DNA of 64,000 nucleotides. Origin: Segetibacter sp. 3557_3 (GTDB lineage: Bacteria > Bacteroidota > Bacteroidia > Chitinophagales > Chitinophagaceae). A program made the translations under genes and the position numbers. The stretch is taken from NCBI RefSeq assembly GCF_004354985.1, contig NZ_SMSK01000020.1, positions 42,601-106,600 of the forward strand. The letters are read 5' to 3'. Shown here in pieces: positions 44,731 through 55,200 of the stretch. Below the pieces are notes generated by a model. That model searched no databases, had not been told where the DNA came from, and saw only the letters and a list, made by a program, of their open reading frames with translations. The stretch's first letter is position 1; every line of letters starts with the position of its first letter.

Positions 44731-47181
44731 TTACAGCTCAACAAATGCTGCCGGAACTCCGTCCACTTTGGTACTGACCACACTTTTACCACCATTTGCC
44801 TGCACCCTTATAATTGCTCTTCCGTTATACATTTGAACATATCGCGATCCGGTTGAGGTTCCCTGGTTGTCGATTAATTTACCGTCGCCCGCAAGTGCAA
44901 ATCGAACCCAGTTTACAGCATCGAGGCATTGCACCCCTTTTGCATCAAAAAGCTTTATTTCGATTGTGCAAATGCCATTTTGCTCGTTCATCTTGTGAAG
45001 CGTTGCTTTAGCAGGTTTGCCCCACTTTTCAGACCTATATTCAAAATTGATTTGATCGGAGACCTGCTCTTTTCCTTTCCGCCCAACAACCTTTATCGTA
45101 TAATTTCCTTTGTGCATCGGCGTTTCCCAACGAAGACCCGCCGCCGGAAAGTCCTGGCTGTTCCGACGTTTTTTACCAAGACTTTTGCCATTTAAAAACA
45201 ACTCCGCTTCCTCGCAATTTGAATACACCTTTACCATTTTTGTTTCGCCTTCGTCGCCCCACCGAACTGGCATGGAGTGGCCGTAAATGTGCAACATGGG
45301 TTTGTTTGTCCAGTAAGATTGAAACACGTAGTATGCCTCTTTTTTCGTAAAGTCTCTTTCAAGCAAGCCCTTTTGATTCATATAGGGCACCGGGTTATCG
45401 GGACGAACAGGAGTAGAGAAATCCTTGAATATCCATTGTGCCGCACCAGTCAGCCATGGCATAGTTTCCTGTTCTTTCAGGTGCCAGTCGAAGAGGTTAC
45501 AGATATAACTTTCGCTCCAGTCGCCATCTTTCGATACCCGCGCGGCACCCCCAAATAGGGAAGCGTCGCCGGAACGCTCATCCGCTGCCCCTGCCTTGCC
45601 TACTTTCTGCAGGGCTTTATCGGGAGTTTCAGAATGGCGGCGGGCATGGCTGTCGCCACCCCATTCTGCATGAAGGAAATGTTTTACCCTTTCAAACTCC
45701 GCACGCGAAACGTCTTTGTATTCGGTATAGATACCGCGATACCAACCTGCCCATATAGAGGGCGAATAAACATCAACAATGTCTTTGCAGAAATCACAAC
45801 GGCGGATGGCGGTTTTACGGGAAGGATCAAGCTGATGTGAAATCGTATTCAGTTCACTCATGAAATTCCTGATCGCTATTGTATCAAACGTGGGGAAGTC
45901 GCCAGGCCAGTCATTTTCGTTGCCTATACCCCAAATGATGACGGAGGGAGAATTGTAATGTTGTTCAATCATGTTGGTTAACATGCGACGCGCCTGCGCC
46001 TTAAACACGTCCCCACCTAAACCACCGCGGCACCAAGGGATCTCCTCCCATACCAATATGCCGAGGCTGTCACAAAGTTCAAGCGCTATCCGCGAGTTCT
46101 GGTAGTGGCCAAGCCGGATAAAATTTACGCCCATATCCTTCATCAGTAAAAACTCGGTTCGGATCATGTCTTCTGTTAGCGCTGCTGCTACCCCGGCGCC
46201 GTCTTCATGCCGTTGTGTTCCTCTTAATAACAGCCGCTTACCATTTAACATGAAGGGGCCTTTTTGTATAAATTCGAAGTTTCTGAAACCGGTTTTTTCA
46301 ACCCGGGTACAGCTGTTTGTACCATCCTGGATTGTCGTCTGAACGGTATATAAGGCCGGCAGCTCTGTTGACCATAATTGTGGTGATTTCACGCTGATCT
46401 CCCCGATCGCTATATCACCTGATAAATCCGCCAGCTTCTTTTCAAGTTGTTGTACAACCCTGCCTTTTGGATCCAATAGTTTGACAGCTACAGTTGCATT
46501 GCTGCTCTTTAAAGGATTGTAAAACCTTGCCCTGAGGCTAAGTCTTCCTGCACGTCCGTCCTTATCTGTTTCGGTTTGAACGAACAGATGTTCAAAGGAT
46601 AGTGCAGGCACATATACCAGGTTCACGTATCGGTACAAGCCGCCGTACAGGTTGAAATCAGAGAGGTCAGACGGGATCATTTCGAGGTCGCGACTGTTGT
46701 CGGTCCGAATAGCAACAGGTATCTTAAGTTCTTTTTGTGATGCAGCGTTTTTTCTAAAGGCATCAACTGCATCCGTAATGTCAACCGTCCATTCGTCGTA
46801 TCCACCTACGTGGCTGCCCACCAAAGTTGTGTTAACATAAACCGTAGATTTCTGACCAGCGCCTTCAAAATGTAAAAGTGTTCTGCCACCCGGATAAGGG
46901 TTCTTTATTTTGAGTTGTGTACGATACCAGGCGGGTCCCTGGTAATAATTCACATCAGGGTCAACTGCATCTTCTGCATTGACACAATGTGGTAAAGTTA
47001 CGTTGGTCCACAATGGCACCTCTTCGGGATTGCCCTTTTTAACGGCTCGTACGGCCTCCCAAATGCCACCGAGATCCTGTTTTACAAATTGCCAATCGTT
47101 GTTCAACCTTGTTTTTTGTTGTCCAAATAAATACTGGCAACACAAGAGGATACCCACAGTTAAAATCGACTTCATTTTCAT
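44731..47181 (-). CDS. GH2 beta-galactosidase/beta-glucuronidase-type enzyme
   Basis: 816 residues from the ATG of MKMKSILTVGILLCCQYLFG, where the signal peptide begins; the frame extends further upstream through a repeat element and is not used. Domain order is typical GH2: sugar-binding jelly roll (about 25-210, WYRTQLKIKNPYPGGRTLLH, YVNTTLVGSHVGGYDEWTVD), Ig-like sandwich, TIM barrel (GFRNFEFIQKGPFMLNGKRL, RGTQRHEDG), acid/base Glu in IIWGIGNENDWPGD near 417 and nucleophile Glu in HFLHAEWGGDSH near 504, then C-terminal Ig-like domains. It removes beta-linked galactose, glucuronate or a related sugar. It lies between GH95-like and GH95. Confidence 0.92.
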   Translation of the reverse strand: MKMKSILTVGILLCCQYLFGQQKTRLNNDWQFVKQDLGGIWEAVRAVKKGNPEEVPLWTNVTLPHCVNAEDAVDPDVNYYQGPAWYRTQLKIKNPYPGGRTLLHFEGAGQKSTVYVNTTLVGSHVGGYDEWTVDITDAVDAFRKNAASQKELKIPVAIRTDNSRDLEMIPSDLSDFNLYGGLYRYVNLVYVPALSFEHLFVQTETDKDGRAGRLSLRARFYNPLKSSNATVAVKLLDPKGRVVQQLEKKLADLSGDIAIGEISVKSPQLWSTELPALYTVQTTIQDGTNSCTRVEKTGFRNFEFIQKGPFMLNGKRLLLRGTQRHEDGAGVAAALTEDMIRTEFLLMKDMGVNFIRLGHYQNSRIALELCDSLGILVWEEIPWCRGGLGGDVFKAQARRMLTNMIEQHYNSPSVIIWGIGNENDWPGDFPTFDTIAIRNFMSELNTISHQLDPSRKTAIRRCDFCKDIVDVYSPSIWAGWYRGIYTEYKDVSRAEFERVKHFLHAEWGGDSHARRHSETPDKALQKVGKAGAADERSGDASLFGGAARVSKDGDWSESYICNLFDWHLKEQETMPWLTGAAQWIFKDFSTPVRPDNPVPYMNQKGLLERDFTKKEAYYVFQSYWTNKPMLHIYGHSMPVRWGDEGETKMVKVYSNCEEAELFLNGKSLGKKRRNSQDFPAAGLRWETPMHKGNYTIKVVGRKGKEQVSDQINFEYRSEKWGKPAKATLHKMNEQNGICTIEIKLFDAKGVQCLDAVNWVRFALAGDGKLIDNQGTSTGSRYVQMYNGRAIIRVQANGGKSVVSTKVDGVPAAFVEL

Positions 47182-47200
47182 GTTTTTATCCCCGGGTTCT

Positions 47201-47258
47201 TTTTTTTGGACCGAACAGATGCTTATTAATTTGACATCGTTGCGTCGCACTCTTGTAC
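47201..47258 (-). repeat. GTACAAG element, copy 10 (compact form)
   Basis: On the minus strand GTACAAGAGTGCGACGCAAC, then GATG, 30 bases and CGGTCCAAAAAAAA. It points the same way as GH2 and ends 19 bases before the GH2 start. Beyond it in the 47182-47487 gap is another short dispersed word, CGCCAAGGCTGAAGGCACCA at 47283-47302. Confidence 0.8.
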
Positions 47259-47487
47259 TTGTTGGTTCTTTATTCGGCTTAACCGCCAAGGCTGAAGGCA
47301 CCAAGGTTCGCAAAGGTATCTTTCTATTGTTTGAGCCGTCCCACCTTTCAAGAACCCAGATAGGCCCTGGCGGCTGGTTATTTCTTGTTTGCGTTCCTTT
47401 GCCTTACTGTCTTTTGTGGTCGCCTTCTTACTTTTATTATTCCCCTGCAGCCCTTAAGCCATTTACCTTTTTTTGTTGCTTTGCGCA

Positions 47488-49749
47488 CTAGCGCCTTTGT
47501 GGCGCATGCAATCCCCACCAATTACTTTTACCGTCGGTTGCAGCTTCCATCATGGTAAATACCAGGGGCTTAGCTCCCGCATACAACACCACTTCCTCCC
47601 CTTTTCTAAGGTCGATTGCGACCCTATCGCCGCCTTGGTTTGTTACTTTGAATACTCTTTTACCATATGCTTTCACATCTGCGGTCAAACCTGTCTTAAC
47701 AAGACAAGGTTCGCCTGCCAGGCTCTTTATGCGAATAAATTGAGTCTGCCCATTTTTACGAACAGCGCTTACTTCGAACCCACCCTTGGCAAGCAATTTA
47801 TCGAACGAAGCTTCCTTCCATTCAGCAGGCACTGCCGGAAATATCCTGATCGAACCGCCCCAACTTTGAAGCAGCATTTCATTGATGGTTGTTACTGCTG
47901 ATAAAGGAGTTTCAATTACGGGACCTGCTTCGAGGTACATGGTGTTGGGCTTTACCGCAAAGCGACCCTTGTCGATCATTTCATTCAGCAGTTTCCAGGT
48001 AATTGTTCCTTCACCCATCATTGCATGAATAGAGCCGGCCCCGCTGTAAGAATAACCCCGCCAGGCCTCATCATGGCTCTCCCATTGTTTTAGTGATCGT
48101 GTGATAAGATCATGGTTTGCAGTCTGGTCCCAGTTGATGTCGTATATGGGATAGATCATCAACAGGTGCGAATAGTGCCGGTGCGAAATACTAAAATCAG
48201 CGTCACGGCCGATCCGCAGGCCCAGCTGGTCCTGTGGGTAAGGTGTGAGGTTGCCCAAGATTTCTTTCCATTTAGCTGCTAGTGTGTCGTTGTATTTCAA
48301 TTGGTCATTCACGTACAACAGGGTTTTTAACCCCCAATTCAGCACAGACAAGTCATAATTGGCATCCCGGGTTATGCCTTTTGGGTATTCCGGAGAATAA
48401 GTATAAGGGAGATGGTATTTGCCGTCGGCCTGTTTTTCCACCACGTTAAGGTAATAGTTGATTGCCCTCGTCAACACCGGGTAAATGCTTTTCATATAGT
48501 CCTTGTCCATGGTATGTTCATAGGCCTGCCAGTATACATGCAATAACCACGTAAGGTTACCAAGCTCGAAGGAAGCAGAACTTGCCCCGGTGCTATCATT
48601 ACCTTTTAACACCCGCACCGGGGAAACCATATCATACGGACCTGAACGCGCTAAAGCAGCTGAATTGTGGTGATAAGGCGCAGGAGCGTTTTTTGAGAGA
48701 TTACCAATATGATCGTCAACCATTTTCAACAGTGGTAATGCTTGTTCGATATGGTTTGAAGAGAAGAAAGGATAATATGTAAGTTGTATGTTGAGGTTCC
48801 ACCAATACTTTGGCCATGGCGAGGGTTTATACCATGGACCCATGAGGTCGATAGGATATGAACCTACCCGGGTTGCAGAACCCATCTTATATTGTTGTAT
48901 CCACCAAAACGCATTAAGCCTGCTGTCGGGTATGGAGATAAAACTTTTGCTGTAGAAGTTGTGCCACTTCGACCGGTGTACGTTGATCAATAATGGTACA
49001 CTGGTTAAAGAAACTTCATCTAAAACCTGTTTAGCGCGTGCCTTCGAATTGTCAGCGGGGTAGGTGTTTTCAACAGTAATAATTAAAGAACTTTTGTTGG
49101 TGCTATTGTTCTCCTGCCATGCGGTTGTATAACTTCCACCCACGAATAATTGCTGGTAATTATAGTTGATATGGGCTTCCTTGGAAATAACAAAGTCGGG
49201 GTTGGATTCATATTTTGAAGCACTGTCGCGTCCAAGGGTCAAGAAGGGGCTAATTGATTTCTCCGGCATCCATTCCCAGTCAAAAAACTTTCCGGTACGG
49301 GGAGCAGTGGTATTCACCAAGATAATATCTTTTGTGGCGGGTACTAAAACCTGTAGCTGAACAGGTCCGTTGTCGGTATAAACAGTTCCGGTGAGTTCGG
49401 CGTTCCAGAGATCAAGTCGCAGGTTTATTTCCCTGATGTTTGATGAGGCCCTCCATACAAATCGTCCGATGGGCAATCGTGCCCTACCAATTGACGGATT
49501 GATGCCTGGCCTGTGATCGACAACATCGGTCCTGCCAAGGTCGAACCTGATTGCATTTTCATTTTCGCGATACACCATCACCCCTAACAACCCGTTACCC
49601 AGGAAAGCGCCTTCTTCCCATTTGGTGGACAAGCTGTCGAACACCAGGTCTTGTTTTGAAAAGAACGCCTTTTCATTCACATTGAACATCACCTGGGCCC
49701 TGGCGGGCAATACAAGTAACAGCAATATTGAATAAAACACAGACTTCAT
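47488..49749 (-). CDS. GH95-like six-hairpin glycosidase
   Basis: 753-residue exported protein (signal MKSVFYSILLLLVLPARAQ). The architecture follows GH95: an N-terminal domain opening STKWEEGAFLGNGLLGVMVY, then an (alpha/alpha)6 domain with PWPKYWWNLNIQLTYYPFFS near 312, where NLN stands in place of the NIN of the catalytic [11 protein letters not shown] segment. SISHRHYSHLLMIYPIYDIN and GSIHAMMGEGTITWK match the acid region, and AVTTINEMLLQSWGG matches the GH95 ending. It is clearly related to GH95 but divergent, with the NxN pair kept, so it is probably active on another alpha-L-sugar (fucose, galactose or rhamnose-like). It is the first enzyme after the SusC3 unit. Confidence 0.82.
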   Translation of the reverse strand: MKSVFYSILLLLVLPARAQVMFNVNEKAFFSKQDLVFDSLSTKWEEGAFLGNGLLGVMVYRENENAIRFDLGRTDVVDHRPGINPSIGRARLPIGRFVWRASSNIREINLRLDLWNAELTGTVYTDNGPVQLQVLVPATKDIILVNTTAPRTGKFFDWEWMPEKSISPFLTLGRDSASKYESNPDFVISKEAHINYNYQQLFVGGSYTTAWQENNSTNKSSLIITVENTYPADNSKARAKQVLDEVSLTSVPLLINVHRSKWHNFYSKSFISIPDSRLNAFWWIQQYKMGSATRVGSYPIDLMGPWYKPSPWPKYWWNLNIQLTYYPFFSSNHIEQALPLLKMVDDHIGNLSKNAPAPYHHNSAALARSGPYDMVSPVRVLKGNDSTGASSASFELGNLTWLLHVYWQAYEHTMDKDYMKSIYPVLTRAINYYLNVVEKQADGKYHLPYTYSPEYPKGITRDANYDLSVLNWGLKTLLYVNDQLKYNDTLAAKWKEILGNLTPYPQDQLGLRIGRDADFSISHRHYSHLLMIYPIYDINWDQTANHDLITRSLKQWESHDEAWRGYSYSGAGSIHAMMGEGTITWKLLNEMIDKGRFAVKPNTMYLEAGPVIETPLSAVTTINEMLLQSWGGSIRIFPAVPAEWKEASFDKLLAKGGFEVSAVRKNGQTQFIRIKSLAGEPCLVKTGLTADVKAYGKRVFKVTNQGGDRVAIDLRKGEEVVLYAGAKPLVFTMMEAATDGKSNWWGLHAPQRR

Positions 49750-49853
49750 TTCCGGATCTTGAATTCAGATGTAAGGTGTAGATGCTTAATGTGATGCATT
49801 TTGCAAACCGAAATGTGGTCGGTATCTAAGAATAGCCGAAAAACGTGCAAACA

Positions 49854-49936
49854 GTACAAGTGTGCGACGCCCGTCCGAACCGGTTCATCTGGGTGGGCAA
49901 CAATGAAGGTAATGCCAGTTCGCCCGGCCCAAAAAA
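49854..49936 (+). repeat. GTACAAG element, copy 11 (hairpin form)
   Basis: GTACAAGTGTGCGACGCCCG, GC-rich insert, GGGCAACAATG, then CCCGGCCCAAAAAA. It stands between the fasciclin lipoprotein gene and the first enzyme gene, opposite to both. Confidence 0.78.
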
Positions 49937-50015
49937 GACTTCTTATCTTTTTAGTAGAAATCGTTATCCGGTAGTAATCAATATTGCGATGTGAGATACT
50001 TTCACCTGCAACTCG

Positions 50016-50714
50016 CTACGGCGCCCTGTTGTATTCAACTATCCGGTCCACCACATGCATGGCGCCATTAGTGGTAACGTACCCGCCGCTTCGCACTGTT
50101 GTTGCGCGCAATGTGCCCACGAAGTCATTTATTCTTATCGGGTAATTACCAGAGTTCTCAACTCTTAGGTTGATTACGCTTTCCGGGTTGCGTGGATTGA
50201 TACCCTTTTTCATTAAAGTGGGCACTTCGACATTCACCGGTGTCAGGTTATCGAAATTATAAACACCGTCTACGATAAGATAACTTAACCACATTTTCAC
50301 TGAATCCTGCGGATACTCTTCCCAGCTATTGGCTGGCCTCAAAGGGGAGCCCACTCTGTAATAACCAAAGTAACTGTCCGGCTGAACAAGGTTGCTTACC
50401 ACACGTCGGACTGCATCATTGTGCAGGAAAATGAAGGTGCGATTTGGCTTGTTGTACTCATTGGTGTCGATTCCAGAATAGATGATGCCCTGGTACATCC
50501 GCTTAAAAACAGTATCTGCGGGAACGCTGCCAAGTGCCCGTGATTTCAGGTAGTCCCATGCGCTCATTTTTACGTTTGGGTCAAGTGTTACGGGTGTAAA
50601 CTCCCAGTCGGTTTGACGTTCGAGGCCGATAAACTTTTTACATCCCGTTGAACCAGCCAATACCACAGCGGCTATTACCAGGATTGATGTGAACTTCTTT
50701 ATACTACCAATCAT
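50016..50714 (-). CDS. Fasciclin-domain lipoprotein in the SusE position
   Basis: 232-residue lipoprotein with lipobox Cys at residue 25 (LAGSTGC), so probably anchored in the outer membrane facing out. The rest resembles one fasciclin (FAS1) domain: SAWDYLKSR, RTFIFLHNDAVRRVVSN, a beta-rich middle, and the ending GGYVTTNGAMHVVDRIVEYN, close to the NGVIHVIDRVL-type close of FAS1 domains. It starts 21 bases after the SusD3 stop and is surely in its operon. Surface glycan-binding proteins normally sit here, so it may help SusC3-SusD3 capture substrate; FAS1 domains are better known for adhesion and protein contact. No sugar-binding residues can be named. Confidence 0.77.
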   Translation of the reverse strand: MIGSIKKFTSILVIAAVVLAGSTGCKKFIGLERQTDWEFTPVTLDPNVKMSAWDYLKSRALGSVPADTVFKRMYQGIIYSGIDTNEYNKPNRTFIFLHNDAVRRVVSNLVQPDSYFGYYRVGSPLRPANSWEEYPQDSVKMWLSYLIVDGVYNFDNLTPVNVEVPTLMKKGINPRNPESVINLRVENSGNYPIRINDFVGTLRATTVRSGGYVTTNGAMHVVDRIVEYNRAP

Positions 50715-50735
50715 TTTGAATATCTATTGAGCATT

Positions 50736-52193
50736 TTAGTAAGGAACGTTTTGAACGAGCTTTGGATTAGAGTTCAACACTGTTCTATTAATAGGCCAGA
50801 GAATGGTTCTCGGGTCACCAAACCCTGTGGGAACGGTGCCACGACGGAGTTGACGATCGCGGTAATACTGATCCATGACAGGTATAACCTTATCCGTTCT
50901 AACAAGGTCGAACCAACGTTTCGCCTCCATGTACAATTCAAGCTTGCGTTCTTCAAGGATGGCATCCTCCATCTTTGCAATGCTATTTAAATCGGCAGCA
51001 AGGTAAGCCGGTAAGCCTGCGCGCTGGTGAATGATGTTCAGGTATCGCAAGGCAGTAGTTTGGTCGCCTAACTTGTTGGCGGCTTCGGCGCGAAGCAGGT
51101 ACATATCGGCAAGCCTGTAAAGCGGGAAAAGAATATTCGCCTGTGATCCATTAGGATAGGTAGTTGTACCATTTGCATTTAACAAATAAAATTTATTGAA
51201 CTTATCCCTGGCCGGCACCCTAAGATCAATAGACTGGTAACCCCGAATATCTACTGGGGTAGCAACCCAGTATTTCCACACTGAATCGTCAACGATAAAG
51301 TCGCTGTTGGTATTACCTGCACCGATCAGTTCTGAGACACTTGCACCACCATCTACGATATAATCCCAGGGCAAACTCCAGATACTTTCTTTGTTATTTG
51401 TTGCATCGTTTGGTGCGGTAAAAAGCAATTTCCATTGTGCACGGGAAACGGTATCATACCTGCGCGCACTTCCGGTTCTCAATGCATCAAGCTTTGTAAA
51501 CCATTCAACCGATTTGGAATAATTCTTTCGCCACATATTTACATCCTGCAGCATTGAATACATAGCGCCGAGAGATGCTTCATAAACATTAGGGGTACCG
51601 GTTGAATTTAGTGACAGTGCTACTGCCCTTTCAAGATCAGCAGTAATACTATCGAGGACCTGGTTAGCAGCCATTCTTTCGCGATACGGGTCGGTGCCGA
51701 TTGTTTCGAACGGTTCATTCCAGTATGGTGCATCGCCCCACAACCTAACGATCCAGAAGTAATTGAATGCCCTTACGGCATACGCCTGCGACAGGTAATA
51801 ATTTAACACCTTTTGATCTAGTGAAATAACATATTCACTTTTTATTACGGGCACATACTTTATTAAAAGGTTTGCCCTGTTTATGGTTTTATAAAAAGGA
51901 CTCCAGTCTGATCCTGTGGTGTTCGCACTTAAACCGTTTACCACATATGCATCGTCGCCATAGATTGTTGTTTCTACTTCGTCGGTTCTTGCATCGCCCC
52001 AGATAGTGTAGTTGTTATCGAAAGTCACTTGCAAGCCGTCGTACATGGCAGCAAGACCGGTTTTGATATCGTCTTCGTTTTTCCAGTAAGAGCTTGCGTC
52101 GATTTCCGTTTGCGGCTTTTCATCCAGAAACTTTTTGCAGCCGGTAATGGTGATAGCTGTTGAGAGCACAAACAGCACTAATATTTTCCTCAT
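50736..52193 (-). CDS. susD: SusD/RagB-family surface glycan-binding lipoprotein (SusD3)
   Basis: 485 residues from the ATG of MRKILVLFVLSTAITITGCK; an ATG 27 bases earlier would overlap the SusC3 stop and lengthen the signal. Lipobox Cys at residue 19. Family features: FLDEKPQTEIDASSYWKNED, YLSQAYAVRAFNYFWIVRLW near 135, LFPLYRLADMYLLRAEAANK near 370, ILEERKLELYMEAKRWFDLV near 420, and the ILWPINRTVLNSNPKL close. It partners SusC3 13 bases upstream and precedes the fasciclin lipoprotein. Since this unit heads the long enzyme series, it is the likely main receptor for the polymer. The N-terminal motifs differ from SusD1 and SusD2. Confidence 0.95.
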   Translation of the reverse strand: MRKILVLFVLSTAITITGCKKFLDEKPQTEIDASSYWKNEDDIKTGLAAMYDGLQVTFDNNYTIWGDARTDEVETTIYGDDAYVVNGLSANTTGSDWSPFYKTINRANLLIKYVPVIKSEYVISLDQKVLNYYLSQAYAVRAFNYFWIVRLWGDAPYWNEPFETIGTDPYRERMAANQVLDSITADLERAVALSLNSTGTPNVYEASLGAMYSMLQDVNMWRKNYSKSVEWFTKLDALRTGSARRYDTVSRAQWKLLFTAPNDATNNKESIWSLPWDYIVDGGASVSELIGAGNTNSDFIVDDSVWKYWVATPVDIRGYQSIDLRVPARDKFNKFYLLNANGTTTYPNGSQANILFPLYRLADMYLLRAEAANKLGDQTTALRYLNIIHQRAGLPAYLAADLNSIAKMEDAILEERKLELYMEAKRWFDLVRTDKVIPVMDQYYRDRQLRRGTVPTGFGDPRTILWPINRTVLNSNPKLVQNVPY

Positions 52194-52206
52194 ATATCCC
52201 AAGAAT

Positions 52207-55200
52207 TTAAAAGTTAACATTGAGTCCTAATCCAACTTCACGCCTTCGAGGATAGCGGCCGCCATCCTGCCCGATCTGCAATGGGTCGTTTGATGAAAAT
52301 TCCGGATCAAACCAGCTGTAATTTGTCCACGTAACCAGGTTACTGCCATAGATGTATGCGTTTAGACCCTGCATGAAAAGTTTCTTTGCAAGCTTAGGCT
52401 TCAGGCCGTAAGTCAACCGCAGGTAAGCCAGTCGTAGAAAAGATCCGTCTTCAAGCCACCTGTCATTCATCCGCATACTACCGCGATCATTCCGGCTGGT
52501 ATAAGGTGGCACCGCAGTAATATCGCCGGGTTTGCGCCACATGTCATAAATGGTTTGTGGGCGGGGAATAATGTTAGAGGTTCCGTAGTCGTCAAGGGCC
52601 CTGGCTGCGTTATTATAGATTTTGTTTCCCCACATGGTATTCAAGGTAAACGAGAGGGAAAGCTGTTTATACCTGAAAGTGTTGATGATTGCCGCGTAAA
52701 ATGAAGGCTGCGCATTCCCAAGGATCGTGCGGTCTTTATCGTCAATCACACTGTCTTTGGTGTAGTTTACAAATTCAACATCGCCAGCTCTTAGCTTGGC
52801 TCCTTTACCATACAAACTATTCACCTTGCCGGTGTATGGTTTACCGTCGATCGTGTACCCGGTGAATGCTCCTGCAGCGTCGAAATTGGGTGTGAGCTTT
52901 TGCCAGTTTTCGTCGTAAGCATTTGACTCATTGTAAGCGTAAACATCTAAAGCTTTCCAACCATAAAAATTGCCTAATGGAGAACCCTGTTCAATCAGCC
53001 AGCCGGCATTACCACCGTCGGAAGTGTTTCCGGCGATAAAAGACTCGCCATTATAAAGCTGCTTTACTGTACCGCGGTAAACCGTTGTGTTGGCTATGAT
53101 GTTCCAATCGTAATCTTTCTTTCGGATAGGTGTAGCATTTACGGCAAATTCAAACCCCTTTGTTTCGAAGCTGCCAAGGTTAACCCTGATGTCGTTAAAA
53201 CCGGTTTCACGCGGAAGCGGCCGGTTGTACAAAAGGTCTTTTGTAGTCTTTACGTAGTAGTCTGCATTCACGGTTATCCGACCTTTAAGAAAGGTGAGGT
53301 CAAGGCCGATATTGCTTTGTATGTTGCTTTCCCATGATAAGTCTTCGTTACCGAGTGTATTGCCGTAAGCTATACCCGAAACGCCGTTGTAGTAATAACT
53401 GCCAAATCCGTAACGTTGGCGTGCTTCATAATTGCCAATACTTTCATTACCTGTTTGACCATAGCTGATCCGGAGCTTTGCATCGCTGAGGATGCTACTT
53501 GCAAATGCCATGAACTTTTCATCAGAAAAACGCCACGCAAATGCTGCGGAAGGAAACAGGCCCCATTGTTTGTCCTTGCCAAAGCGGGAGGATCCATCGT
53601 GACGAATGACCCCGTTGACACTATACCTTCCTTTGTAACTGTATTCCAGTCTCTCAAAAACGGAAGCAAGGGTATTGGCACCACCGGATGTTCTTGTTGA
53701 CGTGGTAATGATCTCGCGGGCTGAGTTCAGTGTAAGCACCTGTTCATTTACATAGTTGCGGCCGGCGATAGTTGAGCTGTTCGACTGGTCTCTTTCTGCA
53801 CTAAAACCTAATAAAGCAGACAGGCGGTGATCCTGGTTGAACGTTTTACTGTAGTTCAAGAACGTTTGAACCTGCCAACCAACAGCCCTCGAGAAGCCTT
53901 CGCTACCCGAGTTGGTGATACCATCGGAGTTATTGAACTTGGGGGTGAATGTAACATCGCGGCTCTCGCCATAATCCAGTCCTGCATTACCGGTAAACTT
54001 CAGGCTTTTTGATAATGTATACTCCACCTGGCTAAACAGGCTACCGGTATAATCTTCTTCATTGTTAATGTCCAGTAAAGCGATGGCAAGAGGATTTCGC
54101 CTTCCGCTGATGTACCCGGCTAACGAACCATCGGGCAGGTAGAGCCGGTAATTCGTAGGTCGTTGAAAGGTTTGGTTAATGGTATTGCCTTCATTGATAT
54201 TGTTACGCTTCCTGTAGCCAAACTGAAAACGGTTACTCCATTTAAACCTGGCAGAAGGCTGAAAATCGATGTTTGTTCTTATAGATGCCTGCTTGCCCCA
54301 ACTGTTGATGATTAATCCTTTGTCGTTGACAAATCGTATACTGTTGTAGTAGGAGAGATTTTTTGCGCCGCCGCTGATACTTAGGTCGTATTGATCTTTT
54401 TGAGCGAGTTGGGTAAGCGCTTCCTGGTAATCGTTATCTACATTGAACCCGGGATTCAGCGAGTCGGTGCTTCCACCTGAACTACCTTGTAGCTGGCGGA
54501 ACATACGAACCTCCGTTGCATTTGCCTGTCTTAATTTATGGGCGAGCCATCCAAAGGTATGAAGGTATCTGCCATCAATTCGTGGCTTGCCCTCCTGCCC
54601 TCTTTTAGTCGTGATAATGATAACTCCATTCGCAGCACGAGAACCGTATATTGCAGAGGAAGCAGCGTCTTTCAGTACATCAATCGACTGTATATCGTTT
54701 GGGTTTAGATTAGTAGCACTCGCCCCAACTACCCCGTCGATCACGTAAAGGGGTGAATTTCCTGCGCTGGAGAAGGTCGATCCACCACGAATAGTAATGC
54801 TTCCCTCGGCGCCCGGTTCACCTGCATCATTAATGACGAGCAAACCTGCCGCCTGGCCCTGTAAGGCGTCCTGAAGATTAACAGCCTGGCGCTCTTCTAT
54901 CTGCTTAGCAGACACCGATGTAATTGCCCCCGTTACGTCCCTCTTTCTTTGTGTACCATAACCTACAACAACTACTTCATCAAGACTTGAAGCAGTGGTG
55001 CTAAGGGTTACATTGATCGTTCTTCTTGAACCTACGATCTGCTCCTGCGATCCGAAGCCAACGGAAGAAAACACGAGGGTAGTTGTTGGTCCTGGAACAC
55101 TTATGGTATATCGGCCACTACTATCGGTGGTTGTACCGGCGTTGCTGCCTTTAACATTCACACTAACCGCACCCACATTGTTCCCGGAAGCATCCTTAAT

